A stretch of DNA of 64,000 nt from Marinobacterium nitratireducens (GCF_014645375.1 NZ_BMLT01000009.1:140033-204032), one strand, 5' to 3'. Positions 1-8,647 are shown, counted from the stretch's first letter. Translations and numbers: made by a program. Notes: generated from the sequence alone by a model not told the origin.

Positions 1-1640
1 TACACGAGTACGGTGGCGGCGCCTGGTGTCTCGCCGGAGACAGGCTGTTGTTCGTCAACGATGAAGACCAGCAGATCTGGTTGCAGCCGTTGTCCTGCCA
101 GGGGCGTGTCGTACCGCCGTTGCGTGTCACCGATACGCCGGACTGCCGTTACGGCGATCTGCTCTGGGATCCGCACCGCCGCCTAGTGATAGCCGTGGCC
201 GAGCAGCATGCGCAGGACGGCGTTCACAACCGTCTGGTGGCGGTGTCGCCGCACAGCGGACAGCAGCGCGTGCTGGCACAGGGGCACGATTTCTACAGCT
301 CACCCAGCCTGAGTCCCGACGGTCGTTTCCTGGCCTGGCTGGCCTGGGATCATCCGCATCAGCCCTGGACCGCGACCCGACTTTACCGTGCGGTGCTGGA
401 GCGCGACGGACGCTGTCACGCCGCCGAGCTGATGGCCGGCAAGGACGCGACGGAGTCGCTGTTTCAGCCGGGCTTCGACGACGATGGCGTACTGCATGTG
501 GTCAGTGACCGCGGCGGCTGGTGGAATCTGTACCGCCTTGCCAACGGGCGCTGGCGCAATGTCTGTCCGCTGGATGCGGAGTTCGGCGTGGCCCAGTGGC
601 AGCTCGGCCTGTCGACCTGGACCAGTCCGGAGCCCGGTCGCTATGGCTGCAGCCTGATCGTCAACGGCGCTGGCCGCCTGCTCGACATCGGTCGTGGCGG
701 TGAGGCGCGACGTCTGGTCGCCGGCTTCTCGCTGTTCCGCTCGCTGTGTTCGGACAGCCGTCGTCTCTATGCCATTGCCGAGGCGCCGGACCGCCAGGTC
801 GCGGTCATCGCCGTCGACCGCGAGAGCGGCGCCCTCGAGATACTGGCCGGCGGTGAGCGTCCGGATCATGCATTGTCGTCGCCGGAGGCTTTTCACTGCG
901 ACGTCGGCGCCGAGCGCGTGCATGGTTTCTTCTATCCGCCGCTGGAGGCCGGCGCCGCGGCACCGCCGCTGCTGATCATGACTCATGGTGGCCCCACCGC
1001 AACCAGCTATCCGGTCTATCGACCGGCACTGCAGTACTGGACCGGTCGCGGATTCGCGGTACTGGATCTTAACTATCGTGGCAGTGCGGGCTTTGGCCGG
1101 GCCTATCGTCACCGGCTGGCCGGCAGCTGGGGACAAACCGATGTCGAGGATGTGGCCGCCGCGATCGGCGCCCTGGTCGAGCGGGGGGCGGTGGATCCCG
1201 CGCGGATCCTGATACGCGGTAACAGCGCCGGTGGCTATACCACGCTCAATGCCCTGGCCTCGCTCGGCAACATCCGTGCCGGCGCCAGCCTCTATGGCGT
1301 CGCCGACCCCGGGGCGCTGCGCCAGGTAACCCACAAGTTCGAGTCGCACTACCTCGACTGGCTGCTCGGCGACCCGGAACGCGAGGCGCAGCTGTATCGC
1401 TCGCGCTCACCGCTGCACCGTGCCGAGGCCATCCGCTGTCCGGTGATCTTCTTCCAGGGGGCGCGGGATGCCGTGGTTCTGCCGGATCAGACCCGGCGCA
1501 TGCACGAGGCGCTTAAGGCCCGCGGTGTTGCGACCGAGCTGCATCTGTTCGAGGATGAGGCCCACGGCTTCCGGCTGGCGGCGAACCAGATCCGTGTACT
1601 GGAGCGGGAACTGGCCTTCTATCGCGACCAGATCGGCTGA
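1..1640 (+). CDS. S9 family (prolyl oligopeptidase-like) peptidase, 5' end outside window
   Basis: Serine peptidase/acylaminoacyl-peptidase-like protein, cut by the left window edge. The frame is already open at base 3 and reads HEYGGGAWCL, a typical interior motif of S9 enzymes, so the TTG at 48 is not the true start. The N-terminal part visible here is a beta-propeller-like region; the C-terminal third is an alpha/beta hydrolase. Visible catalytic features are the HGGP oxyanion-loop motif, the nucleophile in GNSAGG (Ser codon at 1224), the acid in GARDAVV (Asp codon at 1467) and the base in DEAHGF (His codon at 1563). The triad is complete, so it is probably active on short peptides in the cytoplasm. 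Substrate is unknown. Confidence 0.9.
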   Translation, partial: HEYGGGAWCLAGDRLLFVNDEDQQIWLQPLSCQGRVVPPLRVTDTPDCRYGDLLWDPHRRLVIAVAEQHAQDGVHNRLVAVSPHSGQQRVLAQGHDFYSSPSLSPDGRFLAWLAWDHPHQPWTATRLYRAVLERDGRCHAAELMAGKDATESLFQPGFDDDGVLHVVSDRGGWWNLYRLANGRWRNVCPLDAEFGVAQWQLGLSTWTSPEPGRYGCSLIVNGAGRLLDIGRGGEARRLVAGFSLFRSLCSDSRRLYAIAEAPDRQVAVIAVDRESGALEILAGGERPDHALSSPEAFHCDVGAERVHGFFYPPLEAGAAAPPLLIMTHGGPTATSYPVYRPALQYWTGRGFAVLDLNYRGSAGFGRAYRHRLAGSWGQTDVEDVAAAIGALVERGAVDPARILIRGNSAGGYTTLNALASLGNIRAGASLYGVADPGALRQVTHKFESHYLDWLLGDPEREAQLYRSRSPLHRAEAIRCPVIFFQGARDAVVLPDQTRRMHEALKARGVATELHLFEDEAHGFRLAANQIRVLERELAFYRDQIG

Positions 1641-1778
1641 GCCCCCAAGGCTTTTCAATCCCCCCGATACCCTGACGGCTGCCATGGAGGCCAGGTCCAG
1701 TCAGGCAGTGCCCAGGAGAGCTCCATCGCACGCTGCGGTGGCTGACCTTTGACTCCCGGACTGGCCAGCTGATTTTCC

Positions 1779-1795
1779 GTTAATATTGCCTTAAG
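1779..1795 (+). promoter_or_regulatory. Tandem TTAAT-N6-TTAAG box before the two-component operon
   Basis: Sequence GTTAATATTGCCTTAAG. Two half-sites are spaced one helical turn apart (11 bp), as in PmrA/QseB boxes and the BqsR box (TTAAG-N6-TTAAG). It lies about 40 bp before the start of the response-regulator gene. A related element is present at 7317-7333 before the PepSY gene. Binding by the adjacent regulator is an inference. Confidence 0.5.
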
Positions 1796-1836
1796 CTTTC
1801 TACCCCAGGCTCGGGCCTTTTGGACGACGTTCGACG

Positions 1837-2492
<656 letters not shown>

Positions 2493-2493
<1 letters not shown>

Positions 2494-3869
2494 TGCGCTC
2501 CATCCGACGTTTTATGCTGCTGACGCTGCTGCTGCTGCTGTCGTTGAGCGCCATGATCACGGTGTTCTGGACATACCTGCACAGCAGTCACGAGGTGGAG
2601 GAGGTATTCGACGCCTCCCTGGTGCAGAACGCCAAGGTGCTGCATGGACAGGTGATCGCCTACCGCCAGCGCGCTGCGTTGCAGGAGCTACAGCGATCGG
2701 TCAGCCTCGAACGACTCGATCAGGCGCCCGATGATGATGACTACCACAGCGGCAACGCCAACGACCCGGGCCATCCCTACGAGTATCAGGTCGGCTTTCA
2801 GGCCGGCAGTCTCGACGGAGAACTCTGGGTCAGTACACCGCCGGACTTTCCCGTCGTCGAGCGGGTCGAGCCTGGGTTCATGACGGTCGGCGAGGGCGAC
2901 AATCGCTGGCGTCTCTACACCCTGCGCAACCCGGAGCTTGGCATCTGGGTGCGTTCCGGCCATCGCATGGCGGTGAGGGACGAGCTGACCGGGCAGATAG
3001 CCGCCAAGCTGCTGTTGCCGATCGTGGTGGTGCTGCCGGGACTTTTGCTGTTGCTGAGCCTCGGTATCCGGCGTGGACTGGCGCCGCTCGAAACCATTCG
3101 TCAGAGTCTGGCCAGCCGGCGCAGCGACGACCTTCAGCCCCTGCCCAGCGAGCGCTTGCCGTCGGAGCTGGTGCCGGTGGTCGGCTCTATGAACGACCTG
3201 TTCGCGCGCGTGGCGTCGACGCTGGACCGCGAGCGCCGTTTTACCGCCGATGCGGCCCACGAACTGAGAACGCCGCTGGCGGCACTGCGTATTCACCTGG
3301 AAAAGCTGCGCCTGCCGGAAACGCAGTCTGCCGACCTGATGTGCAGTATCGACCGCATGGAGCGGGTCGTGACCCAGCTTTTGATGCTGGCACGGATCGA
3401 GCCGCAGCGCGGCAAGGTGCCGCTGAAGCCGCTGAATCTGTCGCAGCGTTGCTGCTCGCTGGTGGCCGAACTGTACCCGAAGGCGCTGGAACGGGGGCTC
3501 TCGATCGAATTCGAGGAGGGCGCGGACCTCCAGGTAGCCGGCGACGAAACCCTGCTGGATATACTGCTGCGTAACCTTATTGAAAACGCGATTCGCTACA
3601 CTTGTGCCGAAGATGTCATACGGGTGCGCCTGTCGCGGGAATCGGACCGGGCCTGCATCGAAGTGATCGACCATGGCCGGGGTATCGCCGAAGCCGATCG
3701 GCAGAAAGTGCTGGAGCGTTTTTATCGGGAAGGCCGCCAGAGTGTCGAGGGCGCCGGTCTCGGGCTGTCGATCGTGGTGCTGATCGTCGAGCTGCACAAC
3801 GGTGAGCTGAGGCTTGAAGAAACCCCGGGCGGCGGGCTGACGGTGCGGGTATTGCTGCCGGGTATTTGA
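2493..3869 (+). CDS. Sensor histidine kinase partner of the 1837-2493 regulator
   Basis: A 458-residue membrane kinase. TM1 is about residues 8-27, followed by a periplasmic sensor loop (about 28-172) rich in Asp/His around residues 80-94, then TM2 (about 173-192), a HAMP-like linker, the dimerisation/phospho-acceptor motif AAHELRTPLAAL with H256, and an ATPase domain with NLIENAIRYT (N box), DHGRGI (G1) and GAGLGLSI (G2). It overlaps the regulator gene by one base and should phosphorylate that protein. The small acidic periplasmic domain resembles the metal- or cation-sensing members of this family (PmrB/BqsS), but no ligand can be assigned from sequence. Confidence 0.92.
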
Positions 3870-4004
3870 TTGTTCTTGGGCAAGGCCCTGATGTCCGCAC
3901 GTACAGCCCGAAAACCGACGCAATTTCCAGCATGCTCGGCTGCAGACAGTGGTCGTTCGTCTGGTGATGGGACCGGATCCGCAGCGGCAGTTCCCGAAGC
4001 CTGC

Positions 4005-4646
4005 TCAGTAATAACGTGCCTTGACGCTCCACCGCTGCTCGCCCTCGCGACAGGCGATGACCTGTTCCTCGTTCCACTCGTCTCCGATCACCAGGCGTTC
4101 GCTGAATTCCCTGCAGTAGTCCCCATCCGGGGTGCGGAAGGTGCGTGTCGGCGTGATAATGACCCGTTCGCGGCCCTGACCCTGCCAGCTTGCAGTGCTG
4201 CCGCTGCGCTGATGTTCCAGCACCTGGTCGACAAGCAGTTGCAACGCCTGTCTTTCCCGAGGTCCTAGCTCATTGGCCTGGCCTGCGGTTTCGAGCTTAA
4301 TTTGGCCGGACAGCCAGTAACCGCCAGCGCCAGCAAGCGAGATTGCAGCCAGAAGCAGCAGACAACAGGGTTGCCAGCGCAGTGGTTGCGATGTGCCGAG
4401 CCACTTGCAGAACAGCGCCCAGAAACTGTCGCTCGGACGGACCTTTCCAATGCGAAGCGTCGGTACCCTCTGCGCCGCTATCGGTGCGTAGGCCTGTCTC
4501 AGCAGGCGATCGAGCGACTGCAGCGATTCGGCCTGCCGTTGCAACCGGGGTTCCCGCGCCAGCCGTTCGGCGAAGGCATCCCTGTCGGCGGCGGGGAGTT
4601 CGCCATCCATCCAGGCTTGCAGTTGCAGTTCGTCTTGACGGGTCAT
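4005..4646 (-). CDS. Anti-sigma factor with periplasmic 17-kDa-surface-antigen-like domain
   Basis: A 213-residue membrane-anchored anti-sigma factor for the ECF sigma factor encoded 13 bp upstream. The N-terminal cytoplasmic part (1-90) starts with QLQAWMDGELP, the usual opening of anti-sigma domains, but lacks the HxxxCxxC zinc motif. A single TM segment spans about 92-112. The periplasmic C-terminus (about 147-209) contains ITPTRTFRTPDGDYCREF and ACREGEQRW, characteristic of the C-terminal domain of rickettsial-type 17 kDa surface antigens. The same domain is found in the lipoprotein at 6715-7077, so the anti-sigma may sense the partner or ligand of that domain. ATG 4646 is preceded by GGAG. 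Confidence 0.85.
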   Translation of the reverse strand: MTRQDELQLQAWMDGELPAADRDAFAERLAREPRLQRQAESLQSLDRLLRQAYAPIAAQRVPTLRIGKVRPSDSFWALFCKWLGTSQPLRWQPCCLLLLAAISLAGAGGYWLSGQIKLETAGQANELGPRERQALQLLVDQVLEHQRSGSTASWQGQGRERVIITPTRTFRTPDGDYCREFSERLVIGDEWNEEQVIACREGEQRWSVKARYY

Positions 4647-4659
4647 GGGGGGCTCCTTT

Positions 4660-5217
4660 TCAGCTGCCGGCCATTTTTCGGGAGGTGCCGGCCTCGAGCT
4701 GTTCGAGCAGCGCGCGTCGGCCCCTCGCCAGGCGGCTGGTCAGTGCCGGTTCGGAAATTTCGAGCACGCCGGCTGCCTCGCGGTAACTCAGCCCTTCGAC
4801 CGAAACCAGCAGAACGGCCAGCTTCTGGTCGTCCGGCAACGTCTCGATGCAGCGCTGCACGCGTTCCAGCAGCAGGCCGCTCTCGGCATCCTGCTGTGAA
4901 CGCAGGCTGCTTAGCCGGTCGGGGTCGGTGACGGGCAGGTGGAGGCCGCGCACCCGGTCAGCGCGTCGCTGGTTCAGCCAGAGGTTCTGAATGATGCGGT
5001 ACATCCAGCTGTCCACGCGGGTGCCGGGCTGCCACTGCCTGATCGATTTCAAGGCACGCTCGAAAGCGGTCTGCACCAGTTCGTCGGCCTCGTCGGACGA
5101 GCCGCAGAGGCCATAAGCGAATCGCCGCAGGCGTGGATACATGCCGATCGCGGTTTCGATGGCCTCGCGGCGACTGAGCGGCGGGAGCTGGGTGAGATCC
5201 TGTTCCGGACTATGCAT
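4660..5217 (-). CDS. ECF-type RNA polymerase sigma factor
   Basis: A 185-residue extracytoplasmic-function sigma-70 factor. Region 2 (about residues 30-85) includes the DEADELVQTAFERAL and WMYRIIQNLWLNQRR segments that contact core polymerase and the -10 element. Region 4 (about 120-170) has LPDDQKLAVLLVSVEGLSYREAA followed by the recognition helix EPALTSRLARGR. It is transcribed divergently from the Hint-domain gene at 5420 and is followed 13 bp later by its anti-sigma gene. The geometry suggests that this sigma factor controls its own operon and the divergent Hint/lipoprotein genes. The 202 bp divergent gap must hold both promoters, but I could not pick a clear ECF-type motif. Confidence 0.92.
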   Translation of the reverse strand: MHSPEQDLTQLPPLSRREAIETAIGMYPRLRRFAYGLCGSSDEADELVQTAFERALKSIRQWQPGTRVDSWMYRIIQNLWLNQRRADRVRGLHLPVTDPDRLSSLRSQQDAESGLLLERVQRCIETLPDDQKLAVLLVSVEGLSYREAAGVLEISEPALTSRLARGRRALLEQLEAGTSRKMAGS

Positions 5218-5419
5218 CTTGGCTGCACTTAGCGGCTGTTGTCGGGCATGGTCTCTCTGTCATGGCGACACTTCGTTCATGAGAACTCTGTCACGACAAC
5301 ACCTCGGCGAGCTTTTTCTCGCAAAAGAAAAAATTTTATTTTTTGCGAGAATCCCGGCCCTGGCGTGTTGTACCTCCAAGACTGGCACAGAACGGCTGAT
5401 CTGCCAGCGAGGAGGCGAA

Positions 5420-6691
5420 ATGAACGGTCGATATCCAGCGGTCATAATGCGACGTAATTGCCTGACCGGGAAGCTGATCCGGGTGACAACCTGCAGTGCT
5501 CTGGCTCTTTTGATGACGGCAGGCCCTCCGGCGCATGACAACCAGGGGGGATACTTCGGCTACGCGTCGGTTTATGCCAGCTCCTGTTTCATCGGCAGCG
5601 TCCGGATACTGATGGCGGACGGTCGCGAGCGAGCCATCGCCGATGTCAGGGTCGGTGACAGGGTCGTCGGGCGTGATGGCCGGGTCAACCGGGTGTGCGC
5701 GATCGAGCGGGTTCCCCTTGGCGGACGGCGACTGTATTCCCTGAACGGAGGGGCCGCCTTCGTCACGGCGGAGCACCCTTTCATGACATCGCGAGGCTGG
5801 CGCTCGATCGATCCGGAGCAGACTGCGCGGGAGAATCCGGCATTGCGCATCGAGCGGATTCAGGTCGGAGACCGGCTGGTTCGTGCCAGGACCTGGGACA
5901 TGCGGGCGGCATTCGACGGTAATGCGGCTCTGGCGGCCGTTATCGACGTCGAGTTTGCCGATGAGCTGCTGCGTGACATCGAATCCCAGGAGGCGCCGGC
6001 CTCGACCTGGGTGTACAACCTGATCCTTGACGGCGATCACAGCTACGTCGCCGAGGGCTATCTGGTGCACAACAAGGGCGGCGATGGCGGCGATGGCGGT
6101 GGCGATGGCGGCGGTGATGGGGGGGGCGACGACAGTGGCGGTGATAGTAGTGGCAGCAGCCGGGACGACAGCGGCAGGGACGACAGCGGCAGGGACGACA
6201 GCGGTCGGGATGACAGTGGCCGGGATGACGGCGGCCGGGATGGCAGTCGCAGCGGGCGCGAAGAACGTGGAGGCCGGGACGATGTGCAACGGGCGTCGTC
6301 CCGGGACAGCGACGACGTTCGAGGGCGCGGCCGTGGGCGTGGAGAGCACGGCTTTCCCGAACGCGAACCGGGCGACCAGCGCCGTGGCCGTGGCGCCGAC
6401 GATGCGGTTGAAGGGCATCGCAGTGCCGGCGCTCACGAGCAGGGGGCGGGCGTCGATGATGACCTCCACGATCGGGGGCGGGGGGCGGATGATGCGGTCG
6501 AAGGGCATCGCAGTGCCGGTGTTCACACTGAAGCGGCGTCGAGCCGTACGACCCGGGGGCTCGAGGACAACCCCGAACGTATCGGCCGTGACGATTCCCC
6601 CGGCAGTCGTGACCGCAGCCGTGGCGCCCTGTCCGGCACCGATCTTACGCCCGAGCAAGAGGCGGCAGCCATCGAACGGGGCTGGAAATAG
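5420..6691 (+). CDS. Secreted Hint-domain (intein/hedgehog-like) protein with Gly/Asp/Arg-rich repeat tail
   Basis: A 423-residue protein. The start is ATG 5420 with GGAGG at 5411; an upstream in-frame extension would overlap the sigma gene and is rejected. Residues about 11-38 look like a signal peptide. A Hint domain spans C56-N218: it opens with Cys (SSCFIGSVRI), has paired D-G and VGD blocks, the TxxH block (T116, H119 in VTAEHPFMT) and closes with GYLVHN (H217, N218). These are the residues used for self-cleavage in inteins and bacterial intein-like domains. The following residue is Lys, not Cys/Ser/Thr, so cleavage without ligation is more likely than splicing. The tail (219-423) is GGD-rich, then RDDSG repeats, then a 30-residue-spaced duplicate of DDAVEGHRSAG. 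Target and function are unknown. Confidence 0.85.
   Translation: MNGRYPAVIMRRNCLTGKLIRVTTCSALALLMTAGPPAHDNQGGYFGYASVYASSCFIGSVRILMADGRERAIADVRVGDRVVGRDGRVNRVCAIERVPLGGRRLYSLNGGAAFVTAEHPFMTSRGWRSIDPEQTARENPALRIERIQVGDRLVRARTWDMRAAFDGNAALAAVIDVEFADELLRDIESQEAPASTWVYNLILDGDHSYVAEGYLVHNKGGDGGDGGGDGGGDGGGDDSGGDSSGSSRDDSGRDDSGRDDSGRDDSGRDDGGRDGSRSGREERGGRDDVQRASSRDSDDVRGRGRGRGEHGFPEREPGDQRRGRGADDAVEGHRSAGAHEQGAGVDDDLHDRGRGADDAVEGHRSAGVHTEAASSRTTRGLEDNPERIGRDDSPGSRDRSRGALSGTDLTPEQEAAAIERGWK
6166..6250 (+). repeat. Fifteen-base RDDSG-coding tandem repeat
   Basis: About five to six degenerate 15-bp units encode the pentapeptide R-D-D-S/G-G within the tail of the Hint protein. Unit sequences differ at several third positions, so the array is not a recent perfect expansion. 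A low-complexity, highly charged tail of this kind is probably disordered. Confidence 0.7.
6398..6527 (+). repeat. Two-copy direct repeat (90-bp spacing) in Hint tail
   Basis: The segments near 6398-6437 and 6488-6527 are near-identical and share GAAGGGCATCGCAGTGCCGG. They encode the duplicated peptide DDAVEGHRSAG in the same frame, 30 residues apart. This is an in-frame internal duplication in the C-terminal tail. Confidence 0.75.
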
Positions 6692-6714
6692 GGGCGTCAC
6701 GGGAGGCAAAGCAC

Positions 6715-7077
6715 ATGAGTAGCGTATTCAACTGGGGTGGAACCTGGCTGCTGGTCGCCTCGCTGTCGGGTTGTGCGTCGTCTGGCGCAGGCCTTGGCGG
6801 TGCCCCGCCACTTTATCAGCGAATGAGCGATGGCGATGTGGAACTGGCCGATGCGACGGTTCAGTTCGCGCTCGACAGCACGCCAAGCCGGCAGCAGAGC
6901 CGATGGCACAATCCGCTCAGTGGCAATGAAGGGATGGTAACGCCATTGCGCAGTTTCAAAACGGAAGGCGGCATCTTCTGTCGGCACTACAGCGAGCTGA
7001 TAAGGGTCGATAGCGAACAGGAACGATACGAAGACACCGCCTGCCGGGCTGAGGATGGCGTCTGGTACCCGCTGTAA
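6715..7077 (+). CDS. Small lipoprotein with 17-kDa-surface-antigen-like domain
   Basis: A 120-residue predicted lipoprotein. The signal peptide ends with the lipobox LSGC (C20 lipidated), and residues 21-32 form a Ser/Gly linker. The C-terminal half (about 38-118) matches the periplasmic domain of the anti-sigma factor at 4005-4646: VTPLRSFKTEGGIFCRHY aligns with the anti-sigma TPTRTF...GDYCREF segment, and a second conserved Cys lies in TACRAEDGVW. The gene begins 23 bp after the Hint gene with GGGAGG upstream, so the two are probably cotranscribed. It may be the envelope partner or competitor sensed by the anti-sigma factor; that role is inferred only from the shared domain. Confidence 0.78.
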   Translation: MSSVFNWGGTWLLVASLSGCASSGAGLGGAPPLYQRMSDGDVELADATVQFALDSTPSRQQSRWHNPLSGNEGMVTPLRSFKTEGGIFCRHYSELIRVDSEQERYEDTACRAEDGVWYPL

Positions 7078-7131
7078 GCGCCTGAGCGCCTGCTGGCGGG
7101 CTGTGCCGACCCGTCGCCGGTTACTGGCTTA

Positions 7132-7251
7132 GCAGGGTGTTGAAAAACGTTTTCGAGGCAGTCGAGGCATATGAAGTGCCACTACGGCTCCACCCATCCT
7201 GCGATTTGCGCAGGGCCCGATACCCTGCCTGAAACCTGTTTTTGACGCTGC
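7132..7251. repeat. Possible palindromic (MITE/REP-like) element
   Basis: A 120-bp intergenic segment bounded by GCAGGGTGTTGAAAAAC on the left and GTTTTTGACGCTGC on the right, which are imperfect inverted repeats of each other. It contains no ORF. The rest of the 302-bp gap (7078-7379) holds only the TTAAG-type box described separately. Confidence 0.35.
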
Positions 7252-7316
7252 ATTCGGCAACGCCTAGCCCGGCGGGCGGCCATCGCCCTGGTCGCCCGCT
7301 CGTTTATGTCGCGTTG

Positions 7317-7333
7317 GGTAAGACTATCTTAAG
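7317..7333 (-). promoter_or_regulatory. Tandem TTAAG-type box before the PepSY gene
   Basis: Read on the minus strand the sequence is CTTAAGATAGTCTTACC, i.e. TTAAG-N6-TTACC, matching in spacing the element before the two-component operon at 1779-1795. It is located about 50 bp before the GTG start of the PepSY gene, a good position for an activator site. Confidence 0.45.
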
Positions 7334-7379
7334 ACTTGGCACCGATGATGGGGGCTCAGACCAAGACGGAGGCTTTACC

Positions 7380-7649
7380 GTGAAGAAACTGCTGCTGATG
7401 CCTGTTGCTTTGATGCTTGCTACCCCGGCCTTTGCCGGCCCGACCTGTACCGATGCTGCGCGCGACGGCTGGATACCGGCCGATGAAATGAAGCAACGTA
7501 TCGAAGCCGAAGGTTATAGCATCAAAAAATTCAAGGAAACCGACGGTAATTGCTACGAAATCTACGGTTACGACAGCGAGAACCACAAGGTGGAAATCTA
7601 TTACAATCCGGTCGATGCCCGGGTGGTCAAGAAGGAGATTGACGACTGA
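7380..7649 (+). CDS. Periplasmic PepSY-domain protein
   Basis: An 89-residue secreted protein. The start chosen is GTG 7380, preceded by GGAGG, because it puts a clean signal peptide (KKLLLMPVALMLATPAFA) at the N-terminus; an earlier in-frame start would add about 46 non-signal residues. The mature part has the PepSY_2-type signature IEAEGYSIKKFKETDGNCYEI followed by HKVEIYYNPVDARVV. Such proteins commonly accompany cytochrome b561 membrane proteins and are often induced by metal-responsive two-component systems. It overlaps the following cytochrome gene by ATGA-type coupling, and a TTAAG-type box precedes it. Confidence 0.87.
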   Translation: MKKLLLMPVALMLATPAFAGPTCTDAARDGWIPADEMKQRIEAEGYSIKKFKETDGNCYEIYGYDSENHKVEIYYNPVDARVVKKEIDD

Positions 7650-8179
7650 TGAACAGGCCAGCGCTCGAAACCAAACTGATCTGGGATCCGGTCGTCCGGC
7701 TTTTCCACTGGAGTCTGGCGCTGGCATTTCTGCTCAATTATGCAGTGCTGGAAGAGGGCGAGGACGCGCATGAGTGGGTGGGTTACTACTGCCTGGCGAT
7801 CATCGCGGTGCGCGTCGTCTGGGGCTTTGTCGGCCCCCGCAATGCCAGGTTCAGCGATTTCTTCCCGACCCGGGCGGGGGTCCGCCATCACCTGTCGCTG
7901 CTGAAAAGCGGTCGTATCGAGGCGCACGAGGGGCACAACCCCCTGGGTGGCTTGATGATCCTCGCACTGATGGCAGGCGTGACCCTGACCGGCATCAGTG
8001 GCTGGATGCAGGGGCTCGACGCCTTCTGGGGCGAGGACTGGGTCGAGGAATTGCACGAGGTCATGGCCAATATGACCATGCTGCTGGTGCTGGTTCACGT
8101 ATCGGCAGTGGCGCTGTTCAGCTGGCTGGGGCCGGTCAACCTGGTGCGGACCATGATCACCGGTCGGCGCAAACAGTAG
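7649..8179 (+). CDS. Cytochrome b561-type membrane protein
   Basis: A 176-residue integral membrane dihaem cytochrome b. It has four hydrophobic helices and histidines positioned for haem ligation: H20 (RLFHWSLAL), H41 (AHEWVGYY), H93/H96 (EAHEGHNPLGG), H136 (ELHEVMAN) and H150 (LVHVSAVA). The gene overlaps the PepSY gene by one base (TGATG), so the two form an operon. The likely role is electron transfer across or within the inner membrane with the PepSY protein as a periplasmic partner; the redox partner is not known. Confidence 0.9.
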   Translation: MNRPALETKLIWDPVVRLFHWSLALAFLLNYAVLEEGEDAHEWVGYYCLAIIAVRVVWGFVGPRNARFSDFFPTRAGVRHHLSLLKSGRIEAHEGHNPLGGLMILALMAGVTLTGISGWMQGLDAFWGEDWVEELHEVMANMTMLLVLVHVSAVALFSWLGPVNLVRTMITGRRKQ

Positions 8180-8264
8180 GAACGGCGCAGCCAAACCCGG
8201 GGGCACTTCCCCGCCGCGAACATCGCGGGCACTTTGCCGGAGGATTCGCGGCGCAGGGCCCCAC

Positions 8265-8360
8265 AAACCCTGCTTTTGTGCATCCGTGCACACGCAGGAT
8301 AAGTACATCCATAAACCCTGCTTTTGTGCATCCATGCACACGCAGGATAAGTACATCCAT
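8265..8360. repeat. Two tandem 48-bp hairpin-forming units
   Basis: Units at 8265-8312 and 8313-8360 differ at very few positions. Each holds nested inverted repeats: CCTGC...GCAGG outside, and GTGCAT-CC-ATGCAC inside (one mismatch in the first unit). The second unit runs into another palindrome, GTACAT-CC-ATGTAC, at 8351-8364. The unit length is a multiple of three, so short ORFs run through on both strands, but they have no start signals or family likeness and I regard the array as non-coding. It lies just downstream (in minus-strand terms) of the terminator that follows ehuA. Confidence 0.75.
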
Positions 8361-8364
8361 GTAC

Positions 8365-8391
8365 AAAAAAACGCCGGTCAGGCGACCGGCG
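8365..8391 (-). terminator. Rho-independent terminator of the ehu operon
   Basis: On the minus strand a perfect 8-bp GC-rich stem (CGCCGGTC/GACCGGCG, loop of four) is followed by seven T. It lies about 390 bp beyond the ehuA stop codon and is the first clear terminator for that transcript. Confidence 0.75.
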
Positions 8392-8573
8392 GGAATACAG
8401 CGGGCAGAAACGAACAACAGAAATCTTTGCCCGACCACGGCAGCGACGCCTCAAGGCGGGACCGGCGTGTCCCGCTCGTCGTTCGGTGGCCGGTAAAGAA
8501 TGCCACCCGATTGGCAGCGCCGCATTCGTCCGATGGTCGTTTTGTTATACGACTTTTGTCGGGTGCGACGGTA

Positions 8574-8647
8574 TTTTCGCCGCGGGGCGCGACTCCTACG
8601 AACGCGCCGCACTATCCGACCCGTAGGAGCGGCGCCCCGCCGCGAAC
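8574..8647. repeat. Inverted pair of REP elements
   Basis: Two oppositely oriented copies of the GTAGGAGC...GCCGCGAA palindrome (8574-8600 and 8622-8646). Related pairs are found at 14312, 32899, 35571 and 43256. A separate 21-bp near-perfect direct repeat, GGGCACTTCCCCGYCGCGAAC, flanks the whole intergenic region at 8201-8221 and 8760-8780. No gene is evident in 8180-8781. Confidence 0.7.

Noticed and set aside
2688..3923. A 411-codon minus-strand frame opposite the first histidine kinase
   Set aside because: No motif, Gln/Arg/His-rich translation; the plus-strand kinase is complete.
5141..5419. N-terminal extension of the Hint protein
   Set aside because: It overlaps the divergent sigma gene, has no signal-peptide logic and precedes the good GGAGG-ATG at 5420.
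6027..6722. Ala/Thr-rich plus-strand frame and the long minus-strand frame over the Hint gene
   Set aside because: Both are translations of the repetitive Gly/Asp tail in other frames.
8157..8438. Short minus-strand frames through the 48-bp tandem repeat
   Set aside because: The repeated peptide comes only from the unit length being divisible by three; there is no ribosome-binding site and the region overlaps a terminator.
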